From: Pelobates cultripes
Taxonomy: Eukaryota > Chordata > Amphibia > Anura > Pelobatidae
Length of the DNA stretch: 64,000 nucleotides
Assembly (NCBI GenBank): GCA_933207985.1
Contig: OW240913.1
Span: 271,706,986 to 271,770,985 of the forward strand
Direction: 5' to 3'
Each line of letters opens with the position of its first letter. Positions within the stretch are counted from its first letter, which is position 1. Below, piece by piece: positions 25,579 through 36,165 of the stretch. A program made the translations under genes and the position numbers. The notes under the pieces are model-generated. The model was not told the origin of the DNA, did not search any database, and was given only the letters and a program-made list of their open reading frames with translations.

Positions 25579-26191
25579 AAAAAAAACTAATAAAATTATC
25601 AAATGAAAAATGACTAATCTTGACCCTTTGGCCAAATGAACAGATCTTTATGCCTATGCTAGTTTTGATGGGTTCCTCTTACACTGTGATTAGATGGGTG
25701 TTGAGTCAGGTATTCACAATGTACCACTGAGCAAGCATCACCCTTGTGCAAGTTGCCCTGTGATTTTACCATTGTCAGTCATCCATGGACTTTTCCCATT
25801 GGTCACTTGTGATTGAACCAAAATGGGATGTCACTGCAATTTCCATATGCAGAAGATAAGGATTTCAAAGCTCCAGTGACTATAGATACAATAATCATAG
25901 ATTCACAGTTATAGATGCGGAAAAAGGATTCAAGTCCATTAAGGTGAAATTTTAATTTGTTTCCGAAATTGATCCAAAAGAACTCAGAAAACCCAGTTTG
26001 AATTGTTTTTCAACTATACCACAAAAAGGGCTAAACAAATCCTTTTGGACTCAAAAGTGGCAATAGTTTTTTTCTTGGATCAACAAACTTACATTACACT
26101 GCATATTAATACATTAGTCAAGCCAAATATCCAGATAATAAATCAATCAATCAGTCAATAAATAAATAATATGTAGTCTGCACTCTATGAT
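25579..26191. other. Non-coding stretch
   Basis: Ends with a (CAAT)/(AATA) simple repeat at about 26140-26170. No gene or element termini recognised otherwise. Confidence 0.5.
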
Positions 26192-26327
26192 AGGGTTAGG
26201 CAAAATTCGGCATTTCAGATGTTTTGAACTAGATTTCCCCAAAATGTTCTTACAGCCATAATGCAGGTAAAGCATCATGGGACGTGTAGGCCACAACATC
26301 TGGAGTGCCAAAGATTGCCTACCCCTG
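26192..26327. mobile_element. hAT-like miniature element, 136 bp
   Basis: Left end TAGGGTTAGGCAAAATTCGG and right end GATTGCCTACCCCTG are inverted repeats extending inward through the CATTTCAGATGTT / AACATCTGGAGTG arms. The flanks CTCTATGA (26184-26191) and CTCTAGGG (26328-26335) match at 6 of 8 bases, consistent with an old 8-bp hAT target duplication. Same design as the younger element at 53025-53161. Confidence 0.7.
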
Positions 26328-26407
26328 CTCTAGGGTAAGGTTTGTGGTGACCTGCTGCTTAATACGGCATGAAATCCCACACATTTAAAAAATGGATAGC
26401 ACTTCAG

Positions 26408-26588
26408 GATTTTGCAGAAAAAATAAAACAGAACTTTTATTGGTGCGTCAATTATTCAGATTAATACATAATCTTTCATCAGCACAAGGATTGAAAAAAA
26501 GAAAGATTATAATACATAAAATATTATGTATTAATCTGAAACGTTGATACATCAATACAAGTTATGTTTTATTTTTTTCTGCAAAATC
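26408..26588. repeat. Inverted arms holding head-to-head hammerhead-like motifs
   Basis: 26408-26472 and 26523-26588 are reverse complements over about 65 bp (gapped identity roughly 85-90%; inner word GATTAATACATAAT, outer word GATTTTGCAGAAAAAA). Each arm carries part of a hammerhead-like motif: the minus-strand copy (26440-26487) keeps the full core, and the plus-strand copy keeps TTAATCT then exact GAAACG at 26538-26543. The whole can fold into one long hairpin. Confidence 0.6.
26440..26487 (-). ncRNA. Hammerhead-ribozyme-like motif with intact CUGAUGA
   Basis: Minus strand: an exact CTGATGA core (plus bases 26476-26482), then stem II AGATTA/TAATCT, 6 perfect pairs (plus 26469-26474 with 26458-26463) and a 5-base loop, then GAATA where GAAAC is expected. 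Stem I can form from TTGTG and CACCAA (plus 26483-26487 and 26440-26445) with one bulge. This is the best-preserved 5' core in the window; the GAA(A)-side substitutions make present activity doubtful. Confidence 0.5.
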
Positions 26589-27743
26589 TTAGAAAATAGT
26601 TTTTATATATATGTGTGTGTGTGAAGTGCTGGTAAAAGGATGTGGGGTTTTGCCTGCTGTAATTCAATGCAATAACTCATGTCCCCCCAGTATAACCAAT
26701 AATTCTTGCCTAATTTAATATTGTCACATCATTGAAGATCCCTATGTTATATCTCCTTTTAAACCAGGTTGTTTGATGTTATAATTTCCCAATTTAAATA
26801 TTTTCACAAAAATAATGTTTTATTCCTTTTCAATGCTGTCAGAAAAGAAAAATGTATTCCTACTAAAAATGTAGGGCACATATTTGCAGAATAAAGCAAA
26901 AAGCAAAGCTTCTATGCATCTACTTGTATCATGCAATTTTGAAAAAAAAAAAAAGTCAAACAGAACGGGACAGGGGGATTGTGGGTTATGAGATTTTCTT
27001 GCTCACATCCAGGAATTGACTTCTCCACAACCTATGATGGTAGCATAACCTGTGTTGATACCCCTCCCACCTGTTCCCTGCAAGACAGCTAACTTTCTGT
27101 GGCTTTTGCTAAAGGTCGGTGCTGACAAATCTATCTATTTGGGGCAAATTGTCAGTGAGAAACTTCCGCTCGAACTATTTTGGACAAAACTGGCTGTTTG
27201 AAAGGGTAAATCGCATTGCATGAAAGTCTGAACAATAGCCAAATGTGTTGATGTGCTGCTGGTGGCTTGGACGGCACAAAGAGCGGATTAATTGGGGCCT
27301 TGGCTGGCTGATTCGAGATGGCTCCACTCAGCTAGCTCTGCAGGGTGCCCCATTGACTGGTACCACAGCCCCACTTTTCACAAACTCCAAACAAAAGTCA
27401 ATTTTTTTCTTTTTTTTTTTTCTTAGGAAAGTGAGCAAGAAGGAGAGAGAGGGAGATGTTTTTGAGCTTTGGAAGGTGACTTGATGGATTAAAAAACCCC
27501 ATTGTCTGCTTCTCTCTGTGCTCTGTAAAGTTAGTCACTTTCTCTAACTAGACAAGAGAGAGGGAAAAAGTTAAACCGTTTTCTGCTCTCAGAGTTAAGC
27601 TGTGCCTGCTAACACCAACAATATCCAGTGGATATACAGTATTTTCAGTTCTATCAAATGTCTCCATAGTTTTAGTATTTAAAAAAAAAAAAATGTCTTG
27701 GAATGTTGCATCATGTGCAATCATTGTGACTAGATATGATTTC

Positions 27744-27775
<32 letters not shown>

Positions 27776-28103
27776 TTTCATATATATGTATATATATTTT
27801 GATATCAGAATATGGATTTACATATACAATCAATGGATATACAAAATTATTGGATTTACAAAAAACACACACACACAAAGTCAAAAGTAAAAAAGCATAC
27901 AAGATGCTTTAAAAAAACAACTTGAATTACACCCCCAATAAATGGTGCACTTGTGTTATCTAAACCCCAATCACCAAATATCAATAATAATTGCCAACCT
28001 GTAAGTGCACAATCTGCATATACATATGTTTGAACCCTTAATAAACACAAAATAGTTTATGACTGATCCACCACATCCCGCAATTCAATGTTCACTCTGT
28101 TTT
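26589..28103. other. Non-coding stretch with TA/CA microsatellite
   Basis: Contains A-runs (26940-26953, 27680-27692), a T-run at 27405-27421 and a (TA)n(CA)n tract at about 27745-27776. Open frames around 27245-28050 are low-complexity. No gene supported. Confidence 0.5.
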
Positions 28104-28320
28104 TATATAGAAAGTCCCTTTATAGTGTTCCACTCCAAATATAAAAAATAAAACATACAGGCTAGTATACAGAAGGGTTTTATTAACGTGCAATCCATTC
28201 ACATGACTTAGAGCAGTTTATGCGAAACAGGAGTGCCAGGTTAAAGCGTATCACTCTTTTCTGTATAGGTTTTATTTTTTAGATGTGGAGTGTAACAATA
28301 TAAAAAGACTATCTATATAA
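28104..28320. repeat. Inverted-arm structure around a GCGAAAC motif
   Basis: 28104-28160 and 28261-28320 are inverted copies over about 57 bp (shared TAAAAAATAAAAC and TTATATAGA). In the centre, GAGCA-GTTTA-TGC-GAAAC (28211-28228) is a possible short stem II plus GAAAC, though the upstream core is not convincing. The layout parallels 8078-8785 and 26408-26588. Confidence 0.45.
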
Positions 28321-29083
28321 GGAAGGTTAGTATTGATATCTAAATCCATCCTTTGCTTCCTGCATGCTCTTTCTGTTTCCCAATGGAATAGAAGTCACAG
28401 GGAATCTTGTTAAAAGCTGGTCAGTTGTATTTAATAATTAGGCCAGGATCCCCTGTGAAAGCTAACAAAGAAAGGTAGTATAATATGTTCCTCCTTCAGT
28501 TAATTAATGCAATACAGGCAAGTACAAATGAGTCGGCCAAGTAAAGAGTCAGAGCCTAATACTCATTTATCACAACCGGTTTGCTTTTTTTATGCCTGTT
28601 TGGGCAAGTTTGCTGGTGCCATTAAGTGTAGACCTCTGTATAATATGGCATTTGGTCTTCCAGAATTTAAAATATTCCAGGCAACTAATCGGACAAAAGC
28701 AATAAGGTGGAAATGTCTCAAAATCAGTGAGTTGTTGTGTCATACCCTGGTTTTCATGATTGCTACTGGTCTTGAAAAAAGGGAATAGGGGGTAAACCTG
28801 GAACATGCATTACACAGTAATAGTGCTGCCGTAAAGACCAAAGAGTAAACAAATGCAGCTTAAGGAACAGCGCACACACAAAAATACAGCATTAGATTTT
28901 AGACAACTACTTTAAATCACCTATGTTAGCAAATATATATGGGATTCAGTTGGTTGTTACACCATATGACGATATCGTGTTAAGCCCACCACTATGTCAC
29001 AGCACCCCAGTTTCTCCTACACTAATTTATACATGGCAGATAAATATGCTAACAGAAATACTTACATGTATGTCCCGGTTGTG
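28321..29083. other. Non-coding stretch
   Basis: An open frame at 28507-28788 (93 codons) has no recognisable motif and unremarkable composition. Nothing else identified. Confidence 0.45.
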
Positions 29084-29091
29084 CACCCAGT

Positions 29092-29983
29092 CAGGGCCGG
29101 TGCAAGGATTTCTGCAGCCCTAGGGAAAGATCTATTTTGCCGCCCCCTCATGTCACTCATTCACTGACAGACACACACACACACTCACTGACACACGTAC
29201 ACTCACTCACTAACACACACATACACACAGAAACTCACTGACAGACATACATTTACTCACTGACAGACAAAAACACACACACAGCCACTGACAGACATAC
29301 GCTCACTCACTGACAGACACACACACACACAGACAATCACTAACATACATACACTCATTCACTGACAGACACACACACACAGGCAGAAAGTCACTGACAG
29401 ACACACGCACACACACACACACACACACAAACACACACAGGCAGACACTCACTGACAGACACACACAAACTCACTGACAGTCAAACACTCAAACACTCAC
29501 CTACCTGGGGTTCAGTGTGTGGCAGCGCCTCACTCCTCCCGCCCACTGTTTAGTATGCCGGGGCCGGAATGACATCATATTCCAGCTCCCGGCATCACAG
29601 AGGGCGTGCGAGGGAGGGTGAGAAGCTGCAAGAACAGCCTCCCTTGTCGCCTGGCTTCTCCTTCCCCCTCTCCTCCAGACGGTCACTGGCATTTGTTGGC
29701 AGAGCAGGCACCTGTCATCAAGGTAAGCAGGTGCCTGCTCTGCCTTACCTAGCACTGCGTCGGGGGCGCTCTGAGGATGGCCACTTCCTGGCCCACCAGT
29801 GACAGGGCTCCTCTTGGCACCGCCACCTTCGGGCTCCTTAACGATTGGCCTGGCACTGGGGACAGCTCATTAGCCGCTCGCCCAGCGCTGCGGCCCCAGA
29901 TAGGACAGGCAGCGTACCTGGAAACATCCCAGTTGGCGCCCCCAGCAGAATGCCTAGTTCGCCTGACGGTTGTGCCAGCCCTG
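29092..29983. mobile_element. Non-autonomous hAT-like element with perfect 8-bp target duplication
   Basis: CAGGGCCGGTGCAAGG at the left and the inverted GGTTGTGCCAGCCCTG at the right are the terminal repeats. CACCCAGT at 29084-29091 and 29984-29991 is an exact 8-bp target-site duplication, the hAT hallmark. The interior has a tandem CACTCACTGACAGACACACA-type array (29150-29500) and a G+C-rich half (29510-29960). The inverted GCAGGTGCCTGCTCTGCC area (about 29705-29745) is palindromic. No transposase is encoded; open frames at 29501-29755 and 29569-30037 are incidental. Confidence 0.82.
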
Positions 29984-29991
29984 CACCCAGT

Positions 29992-30649
29992 TCCCCTGTG
30001 TATAATTGGTATCCAGACCAGATACCTACTGGATTAAGGATCCACTATAGGTGATCCTTTGGAGAAGTCCACAGGAAAGCATGAAATTAGGAAAGTTTCA
30101 GGAAGCAGTTTAAGCAGTAAGTATTGCTGTTGGCATATTTATCTCCCATGTCAAAATAGTGTAGGACCCATTGATATTGGGGTGCTCTGACGTAGTGATG
30201 GGCTTAACATGATATGTTCATCCTGTGTATTAATTATTACAAACTTTTATATATATAAGGATTGTCAAAAAATTATCAAAGCATATTCAGTGGAATTTTT
30301 GGGATACACCATCATTCTCAGCTAGGCTTGGCCCCAGCATCTCCAGCTTCCTAATTAGCTGGGAAGGTTATCCATGTGGGGAGAACACTGCTGTAGCCCA
30401 CGCTCTAAGGATACATGATTATAGAATGGAGTATATGGCTGTACTTTTCCCATATGGATGTTTAGTATGGTTAAAATGCAACAATGCTGCTCTCATGTAG
30501 TGCCGTTATACTGTCTAATGATACCCTGCATTTTAAACTTTTGACTGCATTATTAGCATACTGAATGCAAACCGATCACAAAAAGTGTGATTATTGCCTT
30601 GAAGGTTTTTATTTCCAGTTCTTCCCAATACCTTGTGACATGCAATTCT
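29992..30649. other. Non-coding stretch
   Basis: No gene, RNA or repeat termini recognised. Confidence 0.45.
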
Positions 30650-30892
30650 TGCTAATAAAAAAAAAAAAATGAAGTTTTACTAGCACGTCTGTTTACTTAT
30701 CTAGCATAAAAAATACAACTATTAGAAGTTGTATTTTTCTTCATATTTTTCTGCATTTCAGCCCCCAAAAGACCAATTTAAAATCCTTAAACTGAACGCC
30801 ACTACTTAAAATAAAAATAAAGTCAGTTTGGCCAGCACATTGAGGGGCAGACCCTGCAGAGAGCTCTGTTTCAGTACTCTATGCAGGGTACT
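30650..30892. repeat. Dispersed repeat shared with the right edge of the window
   Basis: TTTCAGCCCCCAAAA, then AAAATAAAAATAAA, then CTGCAGAGAGCTCTGT match in order the words at 63594, 63640 and 63745. The solo LTR at 30893 inserted into this repeat. Confidence 0.45.
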
Positions 30893-31015
30893 TGTGACGG
30901 ACACCTCTGCCGACGGATGCTCTTAGCACTGCTCAAAGATCATCACCACTGCACTTGTCATCATAGGCACAGCAGACTCCACGAACCGCCGTAGCTTGGT
31001 TGGGATCTCGCTGTC

Positions 31016-31150
31016 TCCTCCAAGAAAGTATAGCTGGGTCTCTCCTCCAATAGAGTATAGCGGGGTCTCCCTCCAAGAGAGTATAGCTGGGGCTCTCCTT
31101 CAAGAGAGTATAGCCGGGGTCCCTCCTCCAAGAGAGTATAGCTGAAGAGA
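31016..31150 (-). repeat. Five-copy tandem repeat in the U5 part of the LTR
   Basis: The unit CCAAGAGAGTATAGCTGGGG (plus strand) repeats about five times at about 26-29 bp spacing. It lies downstream of the TATA and polyadenylation signals in the minus orientation, hence in the transcribed R/U5 portion. Confidence 0.7.
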
Positions 31151-31226
31151 GCTCTTACAATATAGCTGGTATAGCTGTTCCCTACAACAAGAGACAACGC
31201 TACAAGTTGAGGGTGAGAGGATCTGG

Positions 31227-31256
31227 TTTATTGAGTGCAAGGGGCATTTCTTTTAT
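31227..31256 (-). promoter_or_regulatory. LTR TATA box and polyadenylation signal
   Basis: Minus strand: TATAAAAG (31256-31249) and, 16 bases on, AATAAA (31232-31227). Order and close spacing fit a U3/R boundary. Confidence 0.6.
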
Positions 31257-32027
31257 ACAGTTTTCCCCACAAGGTTACCACCCACATGGACCTTGTTGGG
31301 CACCAAAAACACAAACTTAACAACCAATCATTTACAGACACACAGTTAAACACTCCCATTCATTACTGTAAAATTCCTCCCCTCTGCTTGGGAGATAATT
31401 GAGTTAATTGCTGTATCAACTCAATTATCTCCAAGCGAAAATTACATTTTCAGAATCAGCATACTTAGGGGACAAACATATCCAAAAATCATGCGAATTG
31501 GTCCAGTGGTTCGGGAGATAGCTGGAAGCACATTTTCCAGAGAACAGTTCCAGAGATTTGGGCCGTGCGGCCGGTCCATTCCCCTTAGTTCAAATACTGT
31601 TGAAATGCCCCGTTAATGTGGCACTCGTATTGTCGAACACCGTTTGACTCCATTCGAAGTGTGGAAGTTCCAGAGAAGGTAGAAGTTCAGCGGTGTTCGT
31701 GCCGTCACATATACGATTTTAGTTCCATGAACTCGACAACCACTGAACGTGTTCGACTGAATTAAAATGGACGCCGCCACGTGTTCGTTTGTCGAATGGC
31801 GGCCACTTCGACTTCTTCGTCATTTCGACTTTATCAAAAGTGCCATTTCAAAAGTGCAGATCCTTTCCCTTAGGATTTAAAGGGCCAGACACAGTGTTTT
31901 AGAATCCAATCTGCACAAATTGAGTTTTTAACAGGCAATACACCTCAGAGGCCATAGTCACAAGGTAAAAGGCTAGTCATTAGTCCTCTCCAAGCAAAAG
32001 TGGCAAAGGGCACTTCGTCACAGTACT

Positions 32028-32469
32028 AGTGCCCTGAACATAGTGCAAGCAAATCATTAAATGTTGAGTATCCCCAAAAGAGGGGCACATGGGAACTAGT
32101 TGGAATGGTGGGAAGGACCCAAGAACCGTGACTGGCTCGCTGAAATTTGGCAGTTGGGAGGCCTGCTGCTATACATACAGATTTCCCAGACAGCCCGCGA
32201 GCCGACACCACGGTTGCTCGACCGCTGGATTTGGAGGGTGTCTGGAAGGAATTGTCCCCGCTGCTGGGAACCCTGCGGGATCGGACTTTACTGCATGACT
32301 CACGTTGCCCCCAGGTGCCCACTGTACTGTGGTGTTTGCGGGGGAGGCTTGAATGAACTTGAGGGAATAGACGGGGGTCTGACACCCTGGTAAAGCTTAC
32401 GACACTGTCTGCCCCGCTGTCTTTACATGCAGCCCTGATATTCCATAGTTTTTCACTCTACCAACTAGA
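32028..32469. repeat. G+C-richer unclassified block
   Basis: Composition rises sharply at about 32090-32400. Three overlapping short frames run through it (32089-32393 plus; 32026-32385 minus), none with a known domain. Possibly a LINE 5'-region fragment; family not named. Confidence 0.25.
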
Positions 32470-32549
32470 TTAACCCCTTAAGGACCAAACTTCTGGAATA
32501 AAAGTGAATCATGACATGTCACACATGTCATGTGTCCTTAAGGGGTTAA
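32470..32549. mobile_element. 80-bp TTAA-flanked palindromic miniature element
   Basis: TTAACCCCTTAAGGAC at the left and GTCCTTAAGGGGTTAA at the right are perfect inverted 16-mers. The centre also contains CATGACATGT/ACATGTCATG. TTAA at each end is the likely target. Almost the whole element can fold back on itself. Confidence 0.75.
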
Positions 32550-32808
32550 AGAGCGTATTAGCTCACAATTTTTGTTTCTTTTTTGTGACTAACCAACTTA
32601 CTTAGGCCTAACTCGGTACCACTCCAATACAGCCAGTTACGCTTTATTGCTGTAACTTATATTACTTGACTAATGTTTTTTACAAGAATGTCTACCTCAA
32701 CACATATCATGCCATGTTGGCATTTACTAACTAACAGTAGGATTTTGGTTATTTGGCTGCTATATGCTATAAGTTAAATTCAATGCGCCTAAAAAAACCT
32801 AAGCCATC

Positions 32809-33859
32809 TGTAGCGGAGATGCAATATTACCCAGGTTATCTCCGCTTATAATCCAAGTGGGACTCAGGAACAAGGAAATAATAAATCCACAGGGCAAGGT
32901 TTCCAGCAGGTAAAATACAGCAATATCCCAACAGCAATCCCAATAACTGGACGACACACAGTTTCAGGAGCATAACTGACAAGCCTTTAATCACAGTCTC
33001 CTTATAAAGCCTGCTCCCATGCAAGGGAGGGATTTACAGTAATTATTACAGTAGCCAATCCTGTCCTGGTAACCTCCCACACATCTCCTCCCCTCAGCCA
33101 GCATCATAATCCCCTTATCCAGCACACCAATTCCCCCCGTTTCTGGATGTACCCCTAAACGTAGGGGTACCTCTTTAAATCATACATCCCCTGGTAGCCC
33201 TGATCTGGGTGAACAACATATCCAAAAATCACCCAGATCCGACCAGGGGTTCGGGAAAAGTATGGAGGGAATAAAATGACCGACCGCACGAACTGAGATA
33301 GCCGAATCCGGTTCCATGTGAATGGGCCCTGCGGTCGGTCCTGGCATAAGGGAATAAAATACACGAAAACCTCTGGCTATAGAGGCTAGGGAGGGTTCGC
33401 CTGAATCCCCTCGTTCGGTATTTTCTATCTACCGAACGAGGGGCCGTTCGGTAGTTTGGAACCGAACGGACCAGGGCTGTGGAGGTCTCAGCGGTGTTCG
33501 CCTACTCGAGTGTCCGATTTTAGTTCCAGACACTCGACGGCAAAACACCGCTGTTCGGGAGTTTTAAAATGGCCGCCGCCACGTGTTTGTTTGTCGAATG
33601 GCGGCCACCCCCGAGAACAAAGGACGGCTACTTACTGTTCAATTACCCGTTCGCAACAATGTTGCAACGGGTAATTGAGGACACACTTCACACAGGGGAG
33701 GTCTGGTTGTTCGGTAGTTTCATTCGAATAAACTAAGGGAATGAAACTACCGAACAATCAGAGGAATACAATTCGTTTTAATACATAGAAAATACAGCGG
33801 ATACACGAATGCAGGTTTATACAGTATATTTGTAAGGTCGCCTGGTGCCATCCGCTACA
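32809..33859 (-). mobile_element. Solo LTR (1051 bp) with CCATC target duplication
   Basis: Starts TGTAGCGGAG and ends CTCCGCTACA-like (TCCGCTACA), with exact CCATC flanks at 32804-32808 and 33860-33864. The minus orientation is suggested by a TATAA box (plus 33002-33008) and ATTAAA (plus about 32975-32985). It shares AACATATCCAAAAATCA, GATTTTAGTTCCA and TGTCGAATGGCGGCCAC with the LTR at 30893, so they are diverged relatives. Internal inverted words ACCGAACGAGGGG / CCCCTCGTTCGGT and GTTCGGTAGTTTCATTC repeats lie within U3. Confidence 0.82.
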
Positions 33860-33864
33860 CCATC

Positions 33865-35664
33865 TAACTAATCTACTTGTCTAGGCCTCATTAGGCGATG
33901 TTATAACACAACCAGGTTGGGTGCTTTATTACAGTTCTGTTTTTAGAACTACGCAAGTTGCATATTACTAGTCTAGCCATCATTAGGCTATCAGATACCT
34001 TCAAACATAGCTGCTTTATACTATGTCATTGACACCTCTGCAACCTACCTGTCGCTTTGCTTAGTACTTAAGCATGAACATTTTTTGTATCTCTTGCCTA
34101 GATAGGCATAACTTAAATAAGTTGTAACATAAAATGCCTTTTCTAAAACTTTGCAAGATTGCAGCTGACCTACTTGCTTAGGCCTAATTAGATGCTGTTA
34201 TACTGCAACCAGTTAATATTTATTGAGCTGACTTACGCAGTCTGACCTCTATATCACCTTGGCCGTATGTGCCTAATACAACTTTGTATTGTTATGATTT
34301 TGTTTTCTTTGCTCCATGCAATATATAACTATATTTACTATGTGTGATTTACTATGTCCCTCCCTGTGAGGGAAGACTTCCACTGCTGATAAAAAAAAAA
34401 GAAAAAAAAAGATAAAAACGGAGGGAAAAAAAGAGAGAGAAAAGGAAGAAAAAATATGTTTTTCTGATGTATATTGAGCATGTACTTCTTCCCCTGCGTG
34501 AGAACTCTGTTATTTATGATGGAAATAATAAAAACCGATTTAAAACAAAAACAACAGCAAAACATTGTGACATAGAGCTGGCAAGTGTTACTTTATTTAG
34601 CCAGAAAAAAAAAATACTGGCCAACATTTCAACTACCCCTTATTGATGAAACTGATTTTATTTGCATATATAACAACCTACAGGGAGGAATGATGCACGC
34701 ACAGGGATATTATAGCCTTAACGCAATTGGCAAGGACAATAATTAACTCACCATGCACAGACATATCCAACAAACACAAGAAGACACAGGCAAGACAAAA
34801 AGACAATGACATACATTAACTAAGATAATCTGTACAACACTGGTGAATAATGTACTGAGCATCTAGCTTGCTGAATAGTACTGTTACAAGGATAAGCTAA
34901 TAAGCAAACACTGACAAACTATTGTCTTATGGTAACACTGCTAATTTGGACTGCACGATGACTTGAGAATAATTGTTTAAGATTTAGCATGGCAAAACAG
35001 GATCTATTCTGAGTGCAAAGTGCTAATTTAGCAGCAATTACCACGGAAACCAATAAAATATATCTCAACACTTAGCACCTAAATAACCCCTTTTTTGCTC
35101 GTCTCCTTTCCTTCTGCAGCCAAACTTGACAAGCGTTTGTCACATGTATACAGCAGCAGGGGGCAGTAAACTTATATAAGTGCATATGCATAGGTGTACA
35201 ACTGTGGACAGTAACCCCAATAATTATTTTAATTCCTTTCATTAGGTATGTACTGTAATATCAGTGCAGCATTTAGGATTCATTATATAGAGCTGCGCAT
35301 GTTTCGGTCAATGGATATTCACTTAAATCCTCTGTATTAGAGGGGAAAAAAGCATATCGATCTCCTCTTGCATACAGATGGGCAAAACGCGGTGAAAATT
35401 ACAGAATTCTGACAGGAATGCCAATTTTCATATTTACTAAAGCCAAATTCACTCGAAATTTGGTCATCCCAACTGAATTTTCACCATTCAGCTGCATTGC
35501 ATCCAAATTCTTAATAAATTCTAGGAGCTGAACATTTATAAAACTCTGAATTTAAAGACAGTCGGGATCGAAAGCACCTAGTAGGATGACCATTCACAGA
35601 TTATCATTCCTTTTTTTGCAAGTGAACAATTATAATCAATAATTTGTAGCTAGTAGGCAAATAA
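33865..35664. other. Non-coding stretch
   Basis: A purine-rich tract lies at 34388-34455. Minus-strand GTTGAAATGTTGGCC at about 34621-34636 resembles the GAAACGTTGACC end of the motif at 4796 but has no clear stem II. No gene recognised. Confidence 0.4.
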
Positions 35665-36165
35665 TTAAAGGGACACTATAGTCACCAGAACAACTACAGC
35701 TTAATCTATTTGTTCTGGTGAGTACAATCATTCCCTTCAGGCTTTTTTTCAGAGAAAATGCAGTGTTTACATAACAGCGTAGTGATAACTCCACTGGCCA
35801 CTCCTCAGATGGCTGCTAAAGTTGCTTCCTTGGGCAGTGTCTCTATCCTATAAACTTTTCTCATAGAGATGCATTGATTCAATTAATCTCTATGAGGAGA
35901 TGCTGATTGGCCAGGGCTGTGTTTGAATTGTGTTGATTCTGCCCCTAATCTGCCTCCTTTACAGTCTCAGCCAATCCTATGGGGAAGCATTGTGATTGGC
36001 TCAGACCACTACTTCTGATGGTGTCAGCAGGCAGAGGCAGTTCAGAAGCAGAGGCAGAAGCTTCAGACTTAAATACAAGTAATATTTTACTATATTTAGG
36101 GAAGCAAGGGGAGACCAGGGGGACTAGATGGTCTTCAGGAATATTGACTATAGGGTCAGGAATAT
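35665..36165 (+). mobile_element. TTAA-targeting (Kolobok/T2-like) miniature element, right end decayed
   Basis: TTAAAGGGACACTATAGTCA at 35665 is followed by the subterminal inverted words ACCAGAACAACTACAG / TATTTGTTCTGGT. The right part reads GACTATAGGGTCAGGAATAT (about 36147) without the closing TTAA. The TTAAAGGRR start fits the T2/Kolobok MITEs known from Xenopus. Related copies are at 37397, 50026 and, inverted, 59981. Confidence 0.65.

Larger units (their letters stand above)
30893..32022 (-). mobile_element. Solo LTR (1130 bp) with GTACT target duplication
   Basis: The element starts TGTGACGG and ends CGTCACA, with exact GTACT flanks at 30888-30892 and 32023-32027. Termini TG...CA plus a 5-bp duplication identify an LTR, and the lack of internal genes or a second LTR makes it solo. 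Minus orientation is shown by TATAAAAG (plus 31249-31256) followed by AATAAA (plus 31227-31232). Shared segments with the LTR at 32809 place both in one family. Retrovirus-like versus Ty3/gypsy-like cannot be decided without internal sequence. Confidence 0.82.

Noticed and set aside
29150..29500. Possible CRISPR-like array because of regular repeats
   Set aside because: Repeats are simple CACTGACAGACACA words without unique spacers, inside a hAT-like element in eukaryotic DNA.
30893..33859. A single provirus bounded by the two LTRs
   Set aside because: Each LTR has its own exact 5-bp target duplication and the 780 bp between them has no retroviral genes.
34621..34650. Further hammerhead-like motif on the minus strand
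   Set aside because: The GAAATGTTGG end is suggestive, but there is no pairing stem II and no core.
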